A program made the translations under genes and the position numbers. From NCBI RefSeq assembly GCF_028712165.1, contig NZ_JAQTQR010000006.1, positions 1-55,380 of the forward strand: a DNA stretch of 55,380 bases, read 5' to 3'. The DNA comes from Sulfuricurvum sp. Lineage in GTDB: Bacteria; Campylobacterota; Campylobacteria; Campylobacterales; Sulfurimonadaceae. The notes under the pieces were generated by a model. That model made no database searches. It saw nothing but the letters and a program-made list of their open reading frames with translations, and had not been told where the DNA came from. This document shows, in pieces, positions 7,980-17,340 of this stretch; position 1 is the stretch's first letter; every line of letters begins with the position of its first letter.

Positions 7980-9776
7980 TTGCCCTTTCTTCTTTTCTTA
8001 TGTGCATTGACTTTATCGCTCTTCGCGAGTACGACCGATGAATTGATTGCACAAGCTCACACGAAACATCTTTCTGATACACGTTACTGGCATCTTTTGA
8101 TGCACACTCCGCACAATGAAAGTGAAATTGATGATGAGGCTTTTTTTTTAGCTCCAAACGGTAAAAGCGATATTTCAAGTGAATTGGATGAGACAATTAC
8201 CCATTTTGCTAATGATTTGAATCAAAGTGACGGAAGTGTTTTTTGCCGTTTTCCTGCTCGACGGGCATGGTTGGAAAATGAGCTGAATACATCATTCGGA
8301 GAGGGTGACTGCAGAGAATATAATATACTTGTCGCGAAGATGGATCCCCAAAAAGTGACGCTTGTTTTTCCGAGTGCCCATATAAACTCTCCTGCATCGA
8401 TGTTCGGGCATACCTTTTTACGGATCGATTCGTCGATGGACTCTAAACTCATGTCATATGCGATCAATTATGCGGCGTTTACGGAAGATACAAATGGATT
8501 ATTATTTGCCTATAAAGGTCTTTTTGGGGGATACCATGGATTTTATTCGATGCTCCCTTACTATGAAAAACTCAAAGAATATCGTGACAGCGAATCTCGA
8601 GATGTATGGGAATACGATTTAAATCTCACACATGATGAAGTAATGGCAATGGTACGTCATATCTGGGAATTACAGCATATCAATTCCTGGTACTATTTTT
8701 TCGATGAAAACTGCTCGTACCATATGCTGTGGTTGACTGAAATTGCCCGTCCAAGTGTCCATCTTCGGGATCATTTTTTTTATTATGTCATTCCGCCTGA
8801 AACGGTTCGTGCATTTGAAGATGAGGCTTTGGTCGAGGAAAAACATTTCCGACCTTCAAAACGGACAAAACTCTTGGCGTATGAGCGTCAGCTAACTCCT
8901 CGGGGAATCGATGCGGTTCGATCCCTTACAATCGGTACAATACGTGGAAATGATCTAAAAGGGATCGAGCTGAGTGACCAGGAACGTCGTTTTGTTCTCG
9001 AAGCTTCTGCTGAACTCGTGGAGTACGACTACATCGAAGGGAAGATCTCCAAGGATGAATATGCCGCACGTTATCATGAACTTCTTGTAGCGCGTGCGGC
9101 ATTGGGAGAGGGTAAAGAACTTCCGATACCGAGTAAATCCAATCCCGACACGGCGCATCACTCCGCTCGTATAGAGGTGGCACAGGGGTGGTTTGAACAT
9201 CGTTCTCCATTGCTTATCGGATGGCGTCCGGCTTTTCATGATCTCACTGAAGATGATACGGGACACCTTTCCGGAGCACAGATTGAATTTTTAGATACGT
9301 TGATCGGAATCGATAAAGAGAAAGTGAATTTGGAGAAATTCACGATTCTCTCGTTGGCTTCTATTGCACCTGTCAGCCATTTTTTTAAGCCGCTTTCATG
9401 GCGAATGAAAAGTGGATGGGATCGCGACTATGGAGACGATCGACTTAGTTTCGTCACTCGTGTCGGGGCAGGAGCTGCAATCGGAGACGAACGGATGTTC
9501 GGATACCTCTTAAGCGAACCGGAAATAAGACTCGGCTTTAATGCAGATGCAGGACTCGGATTTAGTGCCGGTGCAGGGATGAATTGGGGATATCGGATGA
9601 AAAGCAGTATTGAAGCGGGTCATATTTTGTATCTTGACGGAGCTGATCGAAGCCGTATGATACTTTCTCATGTATGGCAGTGGAACACGATGGGAGCACT
9701 CTCTTTTAACTATGAGGTATTCAACCAATATCATCGTGAAGATCGATATAAAGTCGGTGTTAACATCTATTTTTAA
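7980..9776 (+). CDS. DUF4105 domain protein, exported
   Basis: A protein of about 598 residues of the DUF4105 family, whose function is unknown. The TTG at 7980 is the likely start: GAGG at 7971-7974 is 5 bp upstream, and a signal peptide (PFLLFLCALTLSLFA) begins at once. The longer frame from 7938 would translate the upstream hairpin repeat and is not credible. Visible in the family core are FPSAHINSPASMFGHTFLRID, YHGFYSMLPYYEKLKEY, WEYDLNL, and WYYFFDENCSYHMLWL with its Asn-Cys-Ser segment, reminiscent of NlpC/P60-like hydrolases. The C-terminal 200 residues alternate glycine-rich and aromatic strands and may form an outer-membrane beta structure. It follows the DUF3015 gene and may share its transcript. 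Confidence 0.8.
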   Translation: MPFLLFLCALTLSLFASTTDELIAQAHTKHLSDTRYWHLLMHTPHNESEIDDEAFFLAPNGKSDISSELDETITHFANDLNQSDGSVFCRFPARRAWLENELNTSFGEGDCREYNILVAKMDPQKVTLVFPSAHINSPASMFGHTFLRIDSSMDSKLMSYAINYAAFTEDTNGLLFAYKGLFGGYHGFYSMLPYYEKLKEYRDSESRDVWEYDLNLTHDEVMAMVRHIWELQHINSWYYFFDENCSYHMLWLTEIARPSVHLRDHFFYYVIPPETVRAFEDEALVEEKHFRPSKRTKLLAYERQLTPRGIDAVRSLTIGTIRGNDLKGIELSDQERRFVLEASAELVEYDYIEGKISKDEYAARYHELLVARAALGEGKELPIPSKSNPDTAHHSARIEVAQGWFEHRSPLLIGWRPAFHDLTEDDTGHLSGAQIEFLDTLIGIDKEKVNLEKFTILSLASIAPVSHFFKPLSWRMKSGWDRDYGDDRLSFVTRVGAGAAIGDERMFGYLLSEPEIRLGFNADAGLGFSAGAGMNWGYRMKSSIEAGHILYLDGADRSRMILSHVWQWNTMGALSFNYEVFNQYHREDRYKVGVNIYF

Positions 9777-9820
9777 TTATTTTTCGGCATAATAGTTTAC
9801 CTTTTTGTCACGGAGTTATA

Positions 9821-10798
9821 ATGTATCTAGCGGAAGCTCGTTTTGCCCTTTGGGCTGACTTTATCGAACGGACCTTTTTAGATGAAGGCTTTAAAGAGTT
9901 AATCGCCAAAGGGATCATTAACGGAGCCACATCGAACCCTGCAATATTTAAAAATGCGATTCTCACATCTGCCGCGTATAAAGAGCAGCTTTCAACACTG
10001 GGTTCTCTTTCCCCAAAAGAAAAATATGAAGCATTGGCTATTTACGATATTCAAAAAGCCGCCGATATATTGCGACCGTTATACGATGCCGGAGATGACG
10101 GATACGTCAGTATCGAAGTCGACCCGTTTTTGTGCGATGATACAAAAGCAACGGTTGCAGAGGGAGAACGGCTTCATCATAGTATCAATCGTCCGAATGT
10201 GATGATCAAAGTACCGGCTACTGAAGCCGGATATTTGGCTATGGAAGCCCTGGCATCGCAAGGTATCGCTGTCAATGCAACGTTGATTTTTTCCGTTGAT
10301 CAGGCAGTGAAATGCGCAGCCGCATTTGAGAGAGCATCTCACAAAGCAAGTGTTGATACGGTCATCAGCGTATTTGTCAGTCGTATTGATCGTGCCATTG
10401 ATGAAACGCTTCGAGCTGCCGGAGTTCGTACCGGATTAATGGGGATACTCAATGCAGCGGAGATTTATAACCGTGTAGAAGCTATGAAAGTTCCAAAATG
10501 CCGTGTACTGTTTGCCAGTACCGGAGTAAAAGGGGATGAATTTAGAGCTTCTTATTATATCGATGAGCTTTTAGCTCCGAATAGTGTGAATACTGCTCCC
10601 ATCGCTACCATTGACGCATATGTTCAAGGGGGAGACAGAACGGTGAAACTCCCTCTCTCAGCTGAGATAATTCGGGAACATCAAAGCCGTGTTGCCGGTG
10701 CGGGTGTTGTGATGGAAGCGATTATTGAACAGCAGATTGTCGAAGGGCTTGAAGCGTTTAAAATTGCATTTACTGAAATCTTGAGTGAATTGGAGTAA
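9821..10798 (+). CDS. tal: transaldolase
   Basis: Transaldolase moves a dihydroxyacetone unit between sugar phosphates in the non-oxidative pentose phosphate pathway. The 325-residue sequence has GATSNPAIFKNAI near the N terminus, VSIEVDPFL, and the Schiff-base lysine Lys130 in MIKVPAT. NATLIFSVDQA and SRIDRAID follow. This is the Campylobacterota/actinobacterial Tal subfamily in length and motifs, rather than the short TalC type. CACGGAG precedes the ATG. The stop is followed 3 bp later by the PilT-like gene. Confidence 0.93.
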   Translation: MYLAEARFALWADFIERTFLDEGFKELIAKGIINGATSNPAIFKNAILTSAAYKEQLSTLGSLSPKEKYEALAIYDIQKAADILRPLYDAGDDGYVSIEVDPFLCDDTKATVAEGERLHHSINRPNVMIKVPATEAGYLAMEALASQGIAVNATLIFSVDQAVKCAAAFERASHKASVDTVISVFVSRIDRAIDETLRAAGVRTGLMGILNAAEIYNRVEAMKVPKCRVLFASTGVKGDEFRASYYIDELLAPNSVNTAPIATIDAYVQGGDRTVKLPLSAEIIREHQSRVAGAGVVMEAIIEQQIVEGLEAFKIAFTEILSELE

Positions 10799-10801
10799 AA
10801 A

Positions 10802-12007
10802 ATGAATGAAAATATTCGACAAAGTGTCCATCAACCCGATTTAGGGGAGTTGAATTTTGAGGTTTTGAAAAAAATCCGGGGTTATCTGCGTCGGATGGTC
10901 GATGCAGGCGGAAGTGACTTGCACATTAAAGCCAACGCCGTGGTACGAGCTCGTATTAACGGAGAGATCATCCCCCTTTCGGGAGAAATTTTTTCCAAAG
11001 ACGATGCCCTCATTTTTGCCAAAGAGTTACTTCGTACCCGATTTCCGGAGTTAGTAGAGAAAAAAGAGCTTGACCTTGTTTATCCGTTTGATGAAAACAC
11101 CCGTTTTCGTATCAATATCTTTTTTCAAATGGAGGGAATATCCGCCGTATTCCGTCTGATTCCGGTCAAAATTTTAACGGTAGATGAATTAGAATTACCA
11201 AATGTTGTTCATAGTTTCGCGGAAATGGAACGGGGATTGGTTTTGGTGACCGGTGTAACCGGAAGCGGAAAATCGACAACACTAGCGGCTCTCATCAATG
11301 AAATCAATTGGAAACGACGAAAGCACATCATCACGATTGAAGATCCGATTGAATTTGTCCATAAAGACCGCAAATGCATCGTCAATCAACGCAGTATCGG
11401 TCAAGATACCCATAGTTTTGGTTCTGCTCTGCGTGCGGCACTGCGCGAAGATCCGGATATTATCCTAGTCGGGGAAATGAGGGATATGGAGACAATTGAG
11501 ATTGCACTTCATGCGGCGGATACCGGACATTTGGTTTTCTCTACTCTGCATACGCTTGATGCAAAAGAGACAGTTAACCGTATCATCTCCGTATTTCCGA
11601 CAGGTGAACAAAACCGTATTCGTATGACCCTTGCCTCGGTCTTAAAAGGGGTTATTTCCCAGCGTCTGATACCTACTGTAACAGGGAAACGTACCGCTGC
11701 ACTGGAAATTTTGATCCGAACGCCGCGGATTGAGCAGTTGATTGCTGAAAATCGTGATATTGAGATCCCCGATACGATTGCTGAGGGTAAAGAGCTCTAT
11801 AAATCGCAAACGTTTGACCAGGGGATTTTGGATCTGTATTTATCCGGGAAAATTACACGAGAAGATGCCTTGGCATTTGCAACATCCGCATCCGATTTAA
11901 GACTCCGAATGGAAGGATTGAGTACCACGGTTTCTAAAGAAAAACTGGGGGTTGACGATGGTCCGAAAGAGTTTAAATCAGAAGATTTTATTGAGTTAAA
12001 AGTATAA
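10802..12007 (+). CDS. pilT: PilT-type type IV pilus retraction ATPase
   Basis: PilT hexamers retract type IV pili at the inner membrane. The 401-residue protein has an N-terminal PAS-like domain (GGSDLHIKANAVVRARINGE), Walker A GVTGSGKS (about 151-158), the Asp box ITIEDPIEFVH, Walker B DIILVGEMRD and the His box STLHTLDAKETVNRI. There is no N-terminal GspE_N domain, which argues against PilB. No other pilus gene is in the window, so the machine it serves is unknown. It starts 3 bp after tal, and a TATAAT for rplY follows it. Confidence 0.85.
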   Translation: MNENIRQSVHQPDLGELNFEVLKKIRGYLRRMVDAGGSDLHIKANAVVRARINGEIIPLSGEIFSKDDALIFAKELLRTRFPELVEKKELDLVYPFDENTRFRINIFFQMEGISAVFRLIPVKILTVDELELPNVVHSFAEMERGLVLVTGVTGSGKSTTLAALINEINWKRRKHIITIEDPIEFVHKDRKCIVNQRSIGQDTHSFGSALRAALREDPDIILVGEMRDMETIEIALHAADTGHLVFSTLHTLDAKETVNRIISVFPTGEQNRIRMTLASVLKGVISQRLIPTVTGKRTAALEILIRTPRIEQLIAENRDIEIPDTIAEGKELYKSQTFDQGILDLYLSGKITREDALAFATSASDLRLRMEGLSTTVSKEKLGVDDGPKEFKSEDFIELKV

Positions 12008-12039
12008 GATAATTTAGGATATTTTAAACTATTTTTAAG

Positions 12040-12045
12040 TATAAT
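12040..12045 (+). promoter_or_regulatory. candidate -10 box for rplY
   Basis: TATAAT at 12040-12045 sits 31 bp before the rplY start, in the 69-bp gap after pilT. No -35 match is visible upstream. This is usual for Campylobacterota vegetative promoters, which depend mainly on the -10 region and T-rich upstream DNA. Confidence 0.45.
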
Positions 12046-12076
12046 CCGTCCCATTTTATTTTTGAAGGACATGATT

Positions 12077-12613
12077 ATGTTAGAAGGCATTGTAAGAGAG
12101 AGTATTGGCAAAGCTGCTACAAAAGCGTATCGCCGTGATGGTTATCTTATTGCTAACATCTATGGAAAAGGGCTTGACAACGTTCACGCTGCGTTCAAAA
12201 TGAACGACTTTATCCGTACTGTGCGCAACAAAGAGAGCGTAGCATTTGCTGTAAACGTTGGCGGAACAGAGATGAACCTTGTAGTTCAAGGGTATGAGTC
12301 TCATCCGGTATCGGGCAATTTGTTACACGTTGATTTGATGGTTGCACAACCGAATGTTGTCACTCACTACCATGTTCCGGTTAAAACAGTCGGTACTCCG
12401 ATCGGTTTGAAAAACAAAGGGATGTTATTCATCGCGAAAAAACGTCTTCGTGTTAAAGCAACAATTGAAAACTTACCAGCTAGCGTTACAGTTGATGTTG
12501 CTGCACTTGATCTAGGTGATTCAGTATTGGTTCGTGATCTTCCACGTGTTGAGAACGTAACGTTTACTGATTCCGATCGCGTATCGGTTCTTAGTATCAT
12601 TAAAGCGAAATAA
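12077..12613 (+). CDS. rplY: 50S ribosomal protein L25/general stress protein Ctc
   Basis: L25 binds 5S rRNA in the large ribosomal subunit. The 178-residue long (Ctc/TL5) form has the N-terminal L25 domain (to about residue 90) and a C-terminal beta domain. The ATG at 12077 is chosen because GAAGGA lies 7 bp upstream; the ATG at 12071 would be only 1 bp from it. pth starts 2 bp after the stop, the order common in bacteria. Confidence 0.93.
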   Translation: MLEGIVRESIGKAATKAYRRDGYLIANIYGKGLDNVHAAFKMNDFIRTVRNKESVAFAVNVGGTEMNLVVQGYESHPVSGNLLHVDLMVAQPNVVTHYHVPVKTVGTPIGLKNKGMLFIAKKRLRVKATIENLPASVTVDVAALDLGDSVLVRDLPRVENVTFTDSDRVSVLSIIKAK

Positions 12614-12615
12614 TT

Positions 12616-13164
12616 ATGCTTATTGTCGGACTGGGCAATCCCGGCTCGGCATATGCATCGACCCGTCATAACATCGGTTTTATGGTTATTGACGAACTTT
12701 GTCGACGCCATAGTGTGCAAAATATTTCAAAGAGCTCCTTTGAAGGGGAGTTGTTTAAAATGGGATCGCACTTTCTTCTCAAACCTACTACCTATATGAA
12801 TCTCTCCGGTCGTTCTATCCTAGCCGTTAAAAATTTTTATAAAATCGATGAGGTCATTGTTATCCATGATGATTTGGATCTTCCGTTCGGGGCGTTGCGC
12901 TTTAAAAACGGCGGCGGTCATGGAGGGCACAACGGATTAAAATCTGCCGATGCCGCTATCGGTGCCGATTATACCCGTGTCCGGATGGGGATTGGTAAGC
13001 CCGAGCATAAATCACAGGTTGCCGATTATGTTTTGCATCCGTTTAGTACAGAAGAACAGTCCAAACTTTCAAGTTGGATTGCCGCATCAGCCGATGCTGT
13101 TGAGATGCTGTTGAAACACAGTTGCAGCGATGTGGCCGCAAAATGTTCGAGTAAGGGTTTTTAA
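12616..13164 (+). CDS. pth: peptidyl-tRNA hydrolase
   Basis: Pth releases tRNA from peptidyl-tRNA that drops off the ribosome. The 182-residue protein shows GLGNPGSAYASTRHNIGF with the catalytic His18, TYMNLSGRS, the HDDLDLPFG block with the catalytic Asp, and GGGHGGHNGLKS. Length and motifs are typical. It follows rplY by 2 bp and touches the LptG/F-like gene, which begins 1 bp after its stop. Confidence 0.95.
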   Translation: MLIVGLGNPGSAYASTRHNIGFMVIDELCRRHSVQNISKSSFEGELFKMGSHFLLKPTTYMNLSGRSILAVKNFYKIDEVIVIHDDLDLPFGALRFKNGGGHGGHNGLKSADAAIGADYTRVRMGIGKPEHKSQVADYVLHPFSTEEQSKLSSWIAASADAVEMLLKHSCSDVAAKCSSKGF

Positions 13165-13165
13165 G

Positions 13166-14254
13166 ATGCTTGCTTTTACGACGCTTTCGTCTCTTTATAT
13201 ACGCTATTTTTTGATTGTTTTGACCGCACTCAGCAGTTTTATGGTTGGATTTGATTTAATGGATAATGCAGCTGGCCTTCCGGCATCCGCGAATCTTGTT
13301 TTGATTTACATTATGTATAAATTTTTTTATGCGATAGACATGATGCTGCCGATTTCATTGGTATTTGCAATGATTGCTTCGTTGGTCGAATTGGTTCGTT
13401 CCAATGCATTGGCGGCCTACTATGCAATAGGGTATTCCAAAGCTCGAATTCTAGCCCCTTTTTTAAGTGTAGCGGGTGGGCTGATCGGAATTTATATTGC
13501 ATTGCATACGACCAATTTCGCGCGGGCTAATGAATTTTCGGATAATCTTCGAGAAACATCCGAGTTTATCCGTCCGACAAGCAATCTTTTTTTTACCCAT
13601 GAGGGAAATTATATCTATTTCGGCAATCTGTATCCTCTTAGTAAAAGGGCGGAAGATATCCGTATTTTCACGTTTAATCAGGGACATTTAAAAGAGGCGT
13701 TGAGTGCAACGGAAGCGGTGTATGACAACGGATATTGGAATATTAAAAAAGCCCATTTGATTCATCCTCCACAAACGGTTGATCTTAAAGCAATTGGAAT
13801 TGAGAGTGAAGATCGTGAAAATTTGAAAGTGCTTCGTGATTTTAAACCTAAAATCTTGGATCAGGTTTATGAAGGGAAAGCGAATTTTACGATCGGCGAC
13901 GGATTGGATGCACTGAGTCTTTTAAAAAATCAAAATGTTGATATTGCAAAGATTACAAGCGGAATGTATCGTATGTTTATCACCCCTTGGTTCGCACTGA
14001 TTCTAATCGTGATTTGTTTTTCATATGCACCGGTAAGTGCCCGATTTTTAAATCTTTCCTTTTTCAGTTTTGGAGCTATTCTAATCACCTTGATTGTATG
14101 GGGATTGCTCTTTATGATGGGAGAGCTTTCTAATAACAAAACGCTCTCCCCTGAAATAGGGATAATCGTTCCGATTATACTCTTGAGCGGTGTGATGTTT
14201 TGGCGACTTGGAAATCCCCTAAGGAGAGTTAGGGTAAAATCGCGACAAAACTAA
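13166..14254 (+). CDS. LptF/LptG-family lipopolysaccharide export permease
   Basis: LptF and LptG are inner-membrane permeases that, with LptB, extract LPS toward the periplasmic bridge. The 362-residue protein has three N-terminal membrane segments (about 6-28, 45-68, 90-110). A periplasmic beta-jellyroll domain follows (about 115-265), and three C-terminal membrane segments. This is the YjgP/YjgQ topology. The ATG at 13166 is preferred (GTAAGGG 8 bp upstream) over an in-frame ATG at 13130 inside pth. Sequence alone does not separate LptF from LptG; position after pth matches the Campylobacter homologue. Confidence 0.82.
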   Translation: MLAFTTLSSLYIRYFLIVLTALSSFMVGFDLMDNAAGLPASANLVLIYIMYKFFYAIDMMLPISLVFAMIASLVELVRSNALAAYYAIGYSKARILAPFLSVAGGLIGIYIALHTTNFARANEFSDNLRETSEFIRPTSNLFFTHEGNYIYFGNLYPLSKRAEDIRIFTFNQGHLKEALSATEAVYDNGYWNIKKAHLIHPPQTVDLKAIGIESEDRENLKVLRDFKPKILDQVYEGKANFTIGDGLDALSLLKNQNVDIAKITSGMYRMFITPWFALILIVICFSYAPVSARFLNLSFFSFGAILITLIVWGLLFMMGELSNNKTLSPEIGIIVPIILLSGVMFWRLGNPLRRVRVKSRQN

Positions 14255-14270
14255 TCAACGAGGATTAAGA

Positions 14271-15473
14271 GTGATCGATTTTAAAGCTCTGGCAGAAACC
14301 TACGGAACACCATTGTATGTGTACGATTTTGATGCGATGAAAACGCAGTTCGAATCTTTGAAAGAGGCGTTTCGCGGGCGTAAATCGATTTTGGCGTATG
14401 CAGTTAAAGCCAATTCCAATCTTAGTGTTGTCAAGCATTTTGCACAGTTAGGTTCCGGTGCGGATTGTGTCTCTATCGGAGAAGTCCGTCGTGCCTTGAT
14501 GGCCGGAATTCCAAAATACCGTATACTTTTCAGCGGTGTCGGCAAACGGGATGATGAAATCCGTGAAGCGATTGAATCGGATATCCTTTACATCAACGTA
14601 GAGAGCGAAGCAGAACTCGGACGTGTCGAGATGATTGCACGTGAGTTGAATGCCAAAGCTCGTATCAGTATCCGTGTGAATCCGAATATCGATCCAAAAA
14701 CCCATCCGTATATTTCAACCGGACTGCATGATAATAAATTCGGTGTAGAAATTGTTGCGGCGAAGCGGATGTACATTCAGGCTAAAAATTCCGATCATCT
14801 TGACCCTGTTGGTATCCATTTTCATATCGGAAGCCAGCTGACAGAATTGGAACCGATTTATGAAGCTGCCGTTATTGTTGCCGATTTGCTTCGATCTCTC
14901 CAAGCTATCGATATCGAGTTGAAATTTTTTGATATCGGTGGAGGGTTGGGTGTCCGTTACGATAACGAGACGACGATTGAACCGTACGATTATGCGCAAG
15001 CAATTCTTTCAGCACTCAAAGGGATTGATGTGACCATCATTTGCGAGCCTGGTCGATTTTTGACGGCAAATGCCGGATATTTCCTGACAAAAGTACTGTA
15101 CGAAAAAAACAACGGTGAGAAGCGTTTTGTAATGGTTGACGGAGCAATGAACGATCTTATCCGACCGAGCCTGTATAAAGCATATCACCGCATTGAAGCA
15201 CTGGATAAAACGGGTGAAGAGAGTGCGGCGGATGTCGTCGGTCCGGTATGTGAAAGCGGCGACTTTTTAGCCAAAAACTATCCGCTTCCACCTATGGAAC
15301 ACAATGATTTGCTTATTGTACACAGTGCCGGAGCCTATGGTTTCGGAATGGGGAGCAACTACAATACCCGAGGACGTTCTGCCGAGATCGCTGTTGAAGC
15401 GGGTAATGAACGGCTTATCCGACGTCGTGAAAATTTTGAGGATGTTATTGCGCTAGAGCGTGAGTACCTGTAG
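14271..15473 (+). CDS. lysA: diaminopimelate decarboxylase
   Basis: LysA decarboxylates meso-diaminopimelate to L-lysine with PLP. The 400-residue protein begins with GTG, with GAGG 8 bp upstream. It has the PLP Lys47 in YAVKANSN, FHIGSQL, the GGGLGV phosphate loop, EPGRFLTANAGYF, and the dimer-interface cysteine in GPVCESGDFLAK. HSAGAYGFGMGSNYNTRGR closes the active site. It is in the same-strand run between the LPS permease and the HAD protein. Confidence 0.95.
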   Translation: MIDFKALAETYGTPLYVYDFDAMKTQFESLKEAFRGRKSILAYAVKANSNLSVVKHFAQLGSGADCVSIGEVRRALMAGIPKYRILFSGVGKRDDEIREAIESDILYINVESEAELGRVEMIARELNAKARISIRVNPNIDPKTHPYISTGLHDNKFGVEIVAAKRMYIQAKNSDHLDPVGIHFHIGSQLTELEPIYEAAVIVADLLRSLQAIDIELKFFDIGGGLGVRYDNETTIEPYDYAQAILSALKGIDVTIICEPGRFLTANAGYFLTKVLYEKNNGEKRFVMVDGAMNDLIRPSLYKAYHRIEALDKTGEESAADVVGPVCESGDFLAKNYPLPPMEHNDLLIVHSAGAYGFGMGSNYNTRGRSAEIAVEAGNERLIRRRENFEDVIALEREYL

Positions 15474-15478
15474 GAATT

Positions 15479-16261
15479 ATGATGTATTTTATCGACGTAC
15501 AAGGGACATTAATCGAAGATAACACCAAGCTTCCCACTCGCGGTGCGGTTGCTTTTATCGATTTCCTGAACACTCGTAAAATACCGTATATGGTTATTAC
15601 CAACAGTACTAAAAGCCCGAGCAACGAATTTTTAGGGTATTTAAATTCGATAGGACTTAATATCCCGAGAGAACACTATCTAGATCCGTTGATGATGCTG
15701 GAAAGCCACATTGATAAGAGTAAAAAGATTGCTGCGTACGGCTCAGAACCTTTCTTGGGTGTATTGCATTCTATGGGATACCGTCTTGATTATACGACTC
15801 CGGATGTTGTACTCATCGCGATCAAAGAGAACTTTTTACCGGATGAATATGCTGCGATGATTGAATTTCTTCTTGGCGGAGCGGAACTCGTAGGGATGCA
15901 TGAAACGACGTTGTATGTAAAAAATCATAAACGTTATCCTGGAGTCGGAGCAATTTTGAAAATGCTTGAGTTCGCAACATCAACTCCGTATATTGTTGTC
16001 GGTAAACCGAGTGTTTCATTTTTTAATGAGGCATTAGAGCGTTTAACGGCTCAAAAAGCGGGAGCTGGATTTCGTGATATTACGATCATCAGTGATGACG
16101 TCAAAGGGGATCTCATCGGAGCACAATCATTGGGGATGAAAGGGGTATTTGTACTCAGCGGAAAATACCGTTCGGCGGAGGAAATTATCCCATCTTTGGA
16201 ACTTTCTCAGCGTCCGGCAGAGATTTATGCGGATATGCAAGAGATATTGGAGAGGCTATGA
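15479..16261 (+). CDS. HAD-IIA (NagD-like) hydrolase-family protein with altered motif I
   Basis: This 260-residue HAD-superfamily protein has the IIA cap type. Motif I reads FIDVQGTL, so the nucleophile Asp is kept but the usual second Asp (D-x-D) is Gln. Motif II is VITNST, the conserved Lys is in VVGKPS, and motif IV is ISDDVKGD. In HAD phosphatases the second Asp is the general acid/base, so ordinary phosphatase activity is uncertain. Its stop overlaps the pheA start (ATGA), so it is translationally coupled to aromatic amino acid synthesis. I do not know its substrate. Confidence 0.8.
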   Translation: MMYFIDVQGTLIEDNTKLPTRGAVAFIDFLNTRKIPYMVITNSTKSPSNEFLGYLNSIGLNIPREHYLDPLMMLESHIDKSKKIAAYGSEPFLGVLHSMGYRLDYTTPDVVLIAIKENFLPDEYAAMIEFLLGGAELVGMHETTLYVKNHKRYPGVGAILKMLEFATSTPYIVVGKPSVSFFNEALERLTAQKAGAGFRDITIISDDVKGDLIGAQSLGMKGVFVLSGKYRSAEEIIPSLELSQRPAEIYADMQEILERL

Positions 16262-17340
16262 ATACTTTAGAAGAGTGCAGAGCACGAATTGATGAGATAG
16301 ATAACGAAGTCGTTTCACTGTTAAATCGCCGCATGGAAGTGGTTCGTCGTGTCGGTGAAATCAAACATGAGAGCAAGACGGCCGTTTACCGTCCGGAGCG
16401 TGAAAAAGCGATAATCGATCGTTTAACGCTGCTGAGTAAACAGTCCGGAGGGTTGCTGAATGCCCAAGCGATTGAAGCGGTTTTTCTGGAAATTTTTGCC
16501 GTTGCACGTAATCTTGAGCTTCCTGAACGTATTGCGTATCTCGGACCTGAGGGGAGTTTTACCCATCAGGCAGCGGAGTCCCGTTTTGGAGCAATGAGCG
16601 ATTATCTTTCCCTCGGTTCGATTGAAGCGGTATTTAAAACACTCGAAGCAGGCCGTGCAAAATTCGGCGTTGTTCCAATCGAAAATTCACGAGACGGTGT
16701 TGTGGGTGAGACTCTGGATCTGCTCGGTAAAAGTACTATGAAAATCGTAGCGGAATTGTATATGCCGATCCATATGGCATTTGCGACAAAATCGGAAAAA
16801 ATTCAGGATATCAAACGGATCTATTCGAAAGATAAAGGATTCGGTCAGTGTCGAGAGTTTTTGCAAGAACACGGGCTGAATATGGTTGAACATATTCCGG
16901 TGGAATCAACGGCAAAAGCGGCTATATTGGCTTCCAAAGATCCTCAGGCCGCGGCTATATGTTCACATATTGCGGCAAAGCTGTATAGTGTACCGACACT
17001 GTTTGAAAATATTGAAGATGCTCATAATAACGCAACACGCTTTTTTATTTTGAGTGATTTCAAAAACGCTATCAGCGATGATGATAAAACCTCAATTCTT
17101 GTGCGTTTGAAAGATGCGCAAAAAGCTGGGGCACTGGTTCATTTTCTGGAAGATTTCAATAATGCCGAAATCAATCTGAGTAAAATTGAGAGTCGTCCTT
17201 CACGAGATAATGACGGCTTCGGTTATTGGTTCTTCATCGACTTTTTCGGTCATATCGATGAGCCTCAAGTTCAAGAATTAATCCAAAAACATACAGAAGA
17301 AGTAACATGGTTAGGCAGCTATGTTAAGGGAGAGTTATGA
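16258..17340 (+). CDS. pheA: bifunctional chorismate mutase/prephenate dehydratase (P-protein)
   Basis: PheA converts chorismate to prephenate and then to phenylpyruvate. The 360-residue protein has an AroQ-type chorismate mutase domain (1 to about 85), a prephenate dehydratase domain (about 92-270; [27 protein letters not shown]) and a C-terminal ACT domain with IESRPSRDN. The ESRP motif is the phenylalanine-binding site, so feedback inhibition by Phe is expected. It overlaps both neighbours by ATGA. The coupling to hisC suggests HisC supplies the final transamination to phenylalanine. Confidence 0.95.
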   Translation: MNTLEECRARIDEIDNEVVSLLNRRMEVVRRVGEIKHESKTAVYRPEREKAIIDRLTLLSKQSGGLLNAQAIEAVFLEIFAVARNLELPERIAYLGPEGSFTHQAAESRFGAMSDYLSLGSIEAVFKTLEAGRAKFGVVPIENSRDGVVGETLDLLGKSTMKIVAELYMPIHMAFATKSEKIQDIKRIYSKDKGFGQCREFLQEHGLNMVEHIPVESTAKAAILASKDPQAAAICSHIAAKLYSVPTLFENIEDAHNNATRFFILSDFKNAISDDDKTSILVRLKDAQKAGALVHFLEDFNNAEINLSKIESRPSRDNDGFGYWFFIDFFGHIDEPQVQELIQKHTEEVTWLGSYVKGEL

